DNA from: Aliidiomarina haloalkalitolerans | Lineage (GTDB): Bacteria; Pseudomonadota; Gammaproteobacteria; Enterobacterales; Alteromonadaceae | Length of the DNA stretch: 64,000 bases | Direction of reading: 5' to 3' | NCBI RefSeq assembly: GCF_003987315.1 | Contig: NZ_PIPI01000008.1 | Span: 62,001-126,000 of the forward strand | Part shown: positions 61,519 through 64,000 of the stretch, in pieces | How the letters are laid out: each line of letters opens with the position of its first letter | Numbering within the stretch: the stretch's first letter is position 1 | Translations under genes and position numbers: made by a program | The notes under the pieces: generated by a model | Database searches by the model: none | What the model was told of the DNA's origin: nothing | The model's input: the letters and a program-made list of their open reading frames with translations, nothing else

Positions 61519-62091
61519 CTACAGCTCACTCAGTATGCTAAACAGGCCAAGCCCGACAAATACAACACAGCCAACGTAGCGTATAACATGCATTGGAACT
61601 CGGTTGGTGACCCAAGCACCGAAGAATACAACCGGCAACAATAGTAAGTTCATTCCAACCACCGCGCCTAATGCAACCGGTACAATTGTCTCATAGCGGG
61701 CGGCGAGCATCATGGTAACTATCTGAGATTTATCAGCAATTTCTGACAAGCTTAACAATAGGAAGGACGCAACAAAGGCACCGTATTTGAAATACTTCGA
61801 CGAATTGGAATCTTCATCATCGCCTTTATCAGGGCGAAGCATAGCTAAGCCCATGATAATAAAAACTATCCCCACAACGAAAGAAATCACAGAACCGGAC
61901 ATAAAGTCGCCTAACACGAAGCCTAGAGAACTCGCGATTCCATGCATAACAATAGTGGAAAGCACGACACCGGCAACAACTGCTGCGCGTTGGTTAGAAT
62001 AGCGAGCCGCTAATAACAACGCGATAAACTGTGTTTTGTCGCCTAATTCTGCTGCAGCTACTGCAATTAAAGTCGTGAAGAATTCGTTCAT
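61519..62091 (-). CDS. TMEM165/GDT1 family cation exporter (MneA-like)
   Basis: A 190-residue six-helix protein with the two diagnostic motifs ELGDKTQFIALLLAARY and EIADKSQIVTMMLAARY, the E-x-G/A-D-K-T/S repeats that bind Mn2+ or Ca2+. Bacterial members such as Vibrio MneA export manganese. A candidate Mn riboswitch was looked for upstream and not seen; instead array R16 lies about 80 bp upstream. Confidence 0.92.
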   Translation of the reverse strand: MNEFFTTLIAVAAAELGDKTQFIALLLAARYSNQRAAVVAGVVLSTIVMHGIASSLGFVLGDFMSGSVISFVVGIVFIIMGLAMLRPDKGDDEDSNSSKYFKYGAFVASFLLLSLSEIADKSQIVTMMLAARYETIVPVALGAVVGMNLLLLPVVFFGAWVTNRVPMHVIRYVGCVVFVGLGLFSILSEL

Positions 62092-62169
62092 TTCGCACCC
62101 TAGATAAAAAGCGCGAGGAGTCTAACATATTTCTTTTTATTTTTCGGCAATTTGTAATTAGGCGCACCC

Positions 62170-62262
62170 GTTAGGGACCGGGGCTGGAATGCCGTTCCAG
62201 CCCCGGTCCCGAACGCCATTCCAGCCCCGGTCCCTAATCGCGTTCCAGCCCCGGTCCGCAAT
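62170..62262. repeat. Modular repeat locus R16 (4 units, reverse then three forward)
   Basis: Units at 62170 (reverse), 62194, 62218 and 62242 (forward), 24-bp period; three of the four begin with G instead of A. The first two form an almost perfect hairpin. It lies between divergent genes. Confidence 0.93.
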
Positions 62263-62374
62263 GCGAGCAGCAATGCCAACTCATTGTTCTATATACCTCT
62301 TTCGAAAGTGGCGGAGGCTTCATTCTGCACCTACACTAAACATAGGCACATGAACGATAACGATAGGAGGTTCT

Positions 62375-63205
62375 ATGTTTTTCAGAACCAGTACGTTTTT
62401 AGTAGTGGCTGTAGCTTGGTTGGTGGGCTGCACACCAGCAAATCAAGGGGAAGTTGATGTTCCAGAGCTTGAAGCAGCAGTCGAGCAAGCGGCTGAGCCA
62501 CGCCCTCCTTGCCAATTAACTTTCGGCTTTGAAAGTTGGGAGCCTTATCAATACCTTAGCGTCGGTGGTGAAGTCGGCGGTGTTGATGTTGAAATAGCCC
62601 AACGCGTTGCAAATGAAATTGGTTGTACATTAAAAGCCGAGCAAGGCAGCTGGATGGAATTGCTTGAATGGCTTCAAAACGGCGAAATTGATTTCATCAT
62701 GGGCGCATCAATGACCGAAAGTCGCAGAGAATATGCCCACTTTTCAATACCCTACCGTCAAGAACAATTTAGCCTATTTGTTCGCGCAGAAGAATTACCA
62801 CGCTATACGATGGATACCATCGAAGAATTTTTGAGTGAAGGCTACCGAATGGGTGTCGTCAACGAATACTTTTACGGTGATGATTTACAAGGATTGATGC
62901 ATGAATCTGAATATTCCGACCAGTTTGTCGGTACTATTTTGAATGAAATGAATATGGCGCGACTTTTAGATGCCGATATTGACGGCTTTTTAGAAGACAA
63001 CTTAGTTGCAGCTTCTATTATCCGTCGACGCGGCCTGAGTGAACGCATAGCTCGCACTGAAATCCATTTGGACTCATCTGATGTTTACATTATGTTCTCA
63101 CGCAGCTCAGTTTCAGAGAGTGAAATCGATGCGTTCAACAATGCTTTAAGAACAGCAATTAACAGCGGATATATTGATTCTCTCATTCGTCGATACGGTG
63201 GATAA
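62375..63205 (+). CDS. Solute-binding (SBP_bac_3-like) lipoprotein
   Basis: A 276-residue protein with a lipoprotein signal (VAWLVGC) and a Glu/Ala-rich linker. The SBP_bac_3 core follows: LTFGFESWEPYQYLSVGGEVGG, VDVEIAQRVANEIG, EWLQNGEIDFIMGASMTESRR, ISNPY-like FSIPYRQEQFSL. These bind amino acids or similar small ligands, but no ABC permease or ATPase accompanies it, so it may be a sensor or an orphan. AGGAGG lies six bases before the ATG. A strong hairpin separates it from the transposase. Confidence 0.88.
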   Translation: MFFRTSTFLVVAVAWLVGCTPANQGEVDVPELEAAVEQAAEPRPPCQLTFGFESWEPYQYLSVGGEVGGVDVEIAQRVANEIGCTLKAEQGSWMELLEWLQNGEIDFIMGASMTESRREYAHFSIPYRQEQFSLFVRAEELPRYTMDTIEEFLSEGYRMGVVNEYFYGDDLQGLMHESEYSDQFVGTILNEMNMARLLDADIDGFLEDNLVAASIIRRRGLSERIARTEIHLDSSDVYIMFSRSSVSESEIDAFNNALRTAINSGYIDSLIRRYGG

Positions 63206-63218
63206 AACTCACTCATAA

Positions 63219-63251
63219 CTCCGCCTGAATTAAAATCTGATTCAGGCGGAG
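63219..63251. terminator. Hairpin between the convergent lipoprotein and transposase genes
   Basis: A perfect 12-bp stem (CTCCGCCTGAAT / ATTCAGGCGGAG) with a 9-nt loop. It lacks a strong T-run, but it is the only likely terminator in the 51-bp gap. Confidence 0.6.
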
Positions 63252-63256
63252 ATCTA

Positions 63257-64000
63257 TTAAGATGCTTTTTTAACTCTTTTTTCTTTTTCGAATTCTTCTA
63301 GTTCCCGCCAACGTCTAAACTGCTCCTCGCTCACAATATCCAATTTTTGTTCAAGACGCAGCTGCTTTGGTGCAGTGAAATCATAAGCGTCACGGTGCAC
63401 GCCATCACAGAAAATATACTGCTTTTCCTTAGGTTTCTTAGAATTACCGGGTTTAAAATAATGCTGACTAACACCGATCTCCCTCTCTAAAGAAATACAG
63501 TATTCTCGGCTGGCAATTGCAATTCTCCGCCGTGTCGCCTGGCGTATACCGTCCAGTTCTTCCGGTGGAATTGTTTGCCGACACCAGTCTCGGTAATTCT
63601 CCTCCCGCTCATATTGATTCTCACCAAGCTCTAGAAAATAAGGATGAGGTGAGATTAATTTATCTGGTCTCCCATGCCCGTTAGCTCGATAGCTAGTAAA
63701 CTTAGCCGCGAATAAAGTACGCGCCATTCCGGCCCGCAAAGGGTTATTTTCAATATACCGCATGGTATTTAAAAGGTATTGCTCGGTGTCCACAACAGAC
63801 GCAAAAAACCGCCCTTGATAGAGTGTTCCCACACGCTCATAAGTTCTATTAACATGGGTCACATAATTTGAACCAAGATCTCGCATGGTTTTTGAAATTG
63901 CGTGTTCTTTGACTTGTGTCAGTAATAAATGAAAGTGGTTATCCATAAGCGCATAAGCATGAATTAAAACGCCATGCTTAAGTGAGTATTTTCGCAACCA
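63257..64000 (-). mobile_element. REP-associated tyrosine transposase (RAYT, IS200/IS605-like), 5' end outside window
   Basis: At least 247 residues of a Y1 (HUH) transposase. AYALMDNHFHLLLTQ supplies the H-x-H metal motif. MRDLGSNYVTHVNRTYERVGTLYQGRFF holds the catalytic-Tyr region, given in parts as NYVTHVNRTY and GTLYQGRFF. YIENNPLRAGM and TSYRANGHGR match the RAYT family. The C-terminal extension (about 150 residues) is typical of some RAYT groups. The N-terminal 40 or so residues lie past 64000. RAYTs process and move REP sequences; the nearest array R16 is 1 kb away. No flanking inverted repeat was seen on this side. Confidence 0.88.

Noticed and set aside
61378-61644. 88-codon frame with RDRGWNGV repeats
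   Set aside because: Product of array R15, overlapping the GDT1-family gene antisense.
62092-62374. Manganese (yybP-ykoY) riboswitch upstream of the GDT1-family gene
   Set aside because: No conserved loop sequence was seen; the region is largely the repeat array R16.

Overview
This window looks like chromosomal DNA of a marine gammaproteobacterium, probably Alteromonadales and possibly Idiomarinaceae. The evidence is the set of housekeeping genes (cysS, ppiB, lpxH, miaE, pgi), a YjbEFGH/Gfc-type exopolysaccharide locus, an RfaH homologue and a FecI/FecR/TonB signalling trio. The genus is inference from gene content only. No rRNA, tRNA or CRISPR was seen.

Layout. 0-1.1 kb: end of an AbiE-like toxin-antitoxin pair. 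1.1-9.6 kb: housekeeping genes (M17 aminopeptidase, cysS, LOG protein, ppiB-lpxH, miaE, Yip1-like protein, dicarboxylate/amino-acid symporter). 9.7-10.5 kb: a SatD/cyclase-like gene behind three evenly spaced palindromic operators. 10.6-15.1 kb: yjbE-like, a natural YjbG-YjbH fusion, and a yjbF/gfcB lipoprotein. 15.1-42.1 kb: one large minus-strand Wzx/Wzy polysaccharide locus. It runs wza-wzb-wzc-wzx-wzy, an HprK-like P-loop gene, two glycosyltransferases, wecC-wecB, a heparinase-like gene, a third glycosyltransferase, a WbpV-like reductase, a PIG-L deacetylase, a PglC-like initiating transferase, an N-formyltransferase-like gene, a PglD-like acyltransferase and a WbpM/CapD dehydratase. A UDP-glucuronate epimerase, galE, pgi, rfaH and ugd follow. 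A perfect RfaH recruitment site (ops) lies just upstream of the first gene. The core from about 26.8 to 37.6 kb is visibly AT-richer than its flanks.

42.5-64 kb is a mosaic of accessory and transport genes: a beta-CASP nuclease, a phosphoribosyltransferase, M20 and M14 peptidases, a sigma/FecR/TonB receptor trio, a Fur-regulated ferric ABC transporter, a cyclic-nucleotide phosphodiesterase-like enzyme, Na/Ca and Na/Pi transporters, a GDT1-type exporter, a solute-binding lipoprotein and a REP-associated (RAYT-type) transposase at the right edge.

The most unusual content is a dispersed modular repeat. It is a 21-bp unit (ATTCCAGC, then CCC or TAC, then GG, a variable block, then AAT) set every 24 bp in arrays of 1-7 units. 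I count about 52 units at 16 loci, almost all between 42.5 and 62.3 kb and none inside the polysaccharide locus. Because 24 is divisible by 3, arrays stay open in several frames. The units sit against or across stop codons, recode the end of the beta-CASP protein, and interrupt the phosphodiesterase-like gene in frame. The RAYT is a candidate mobiliser, but nothing in the window proves it.
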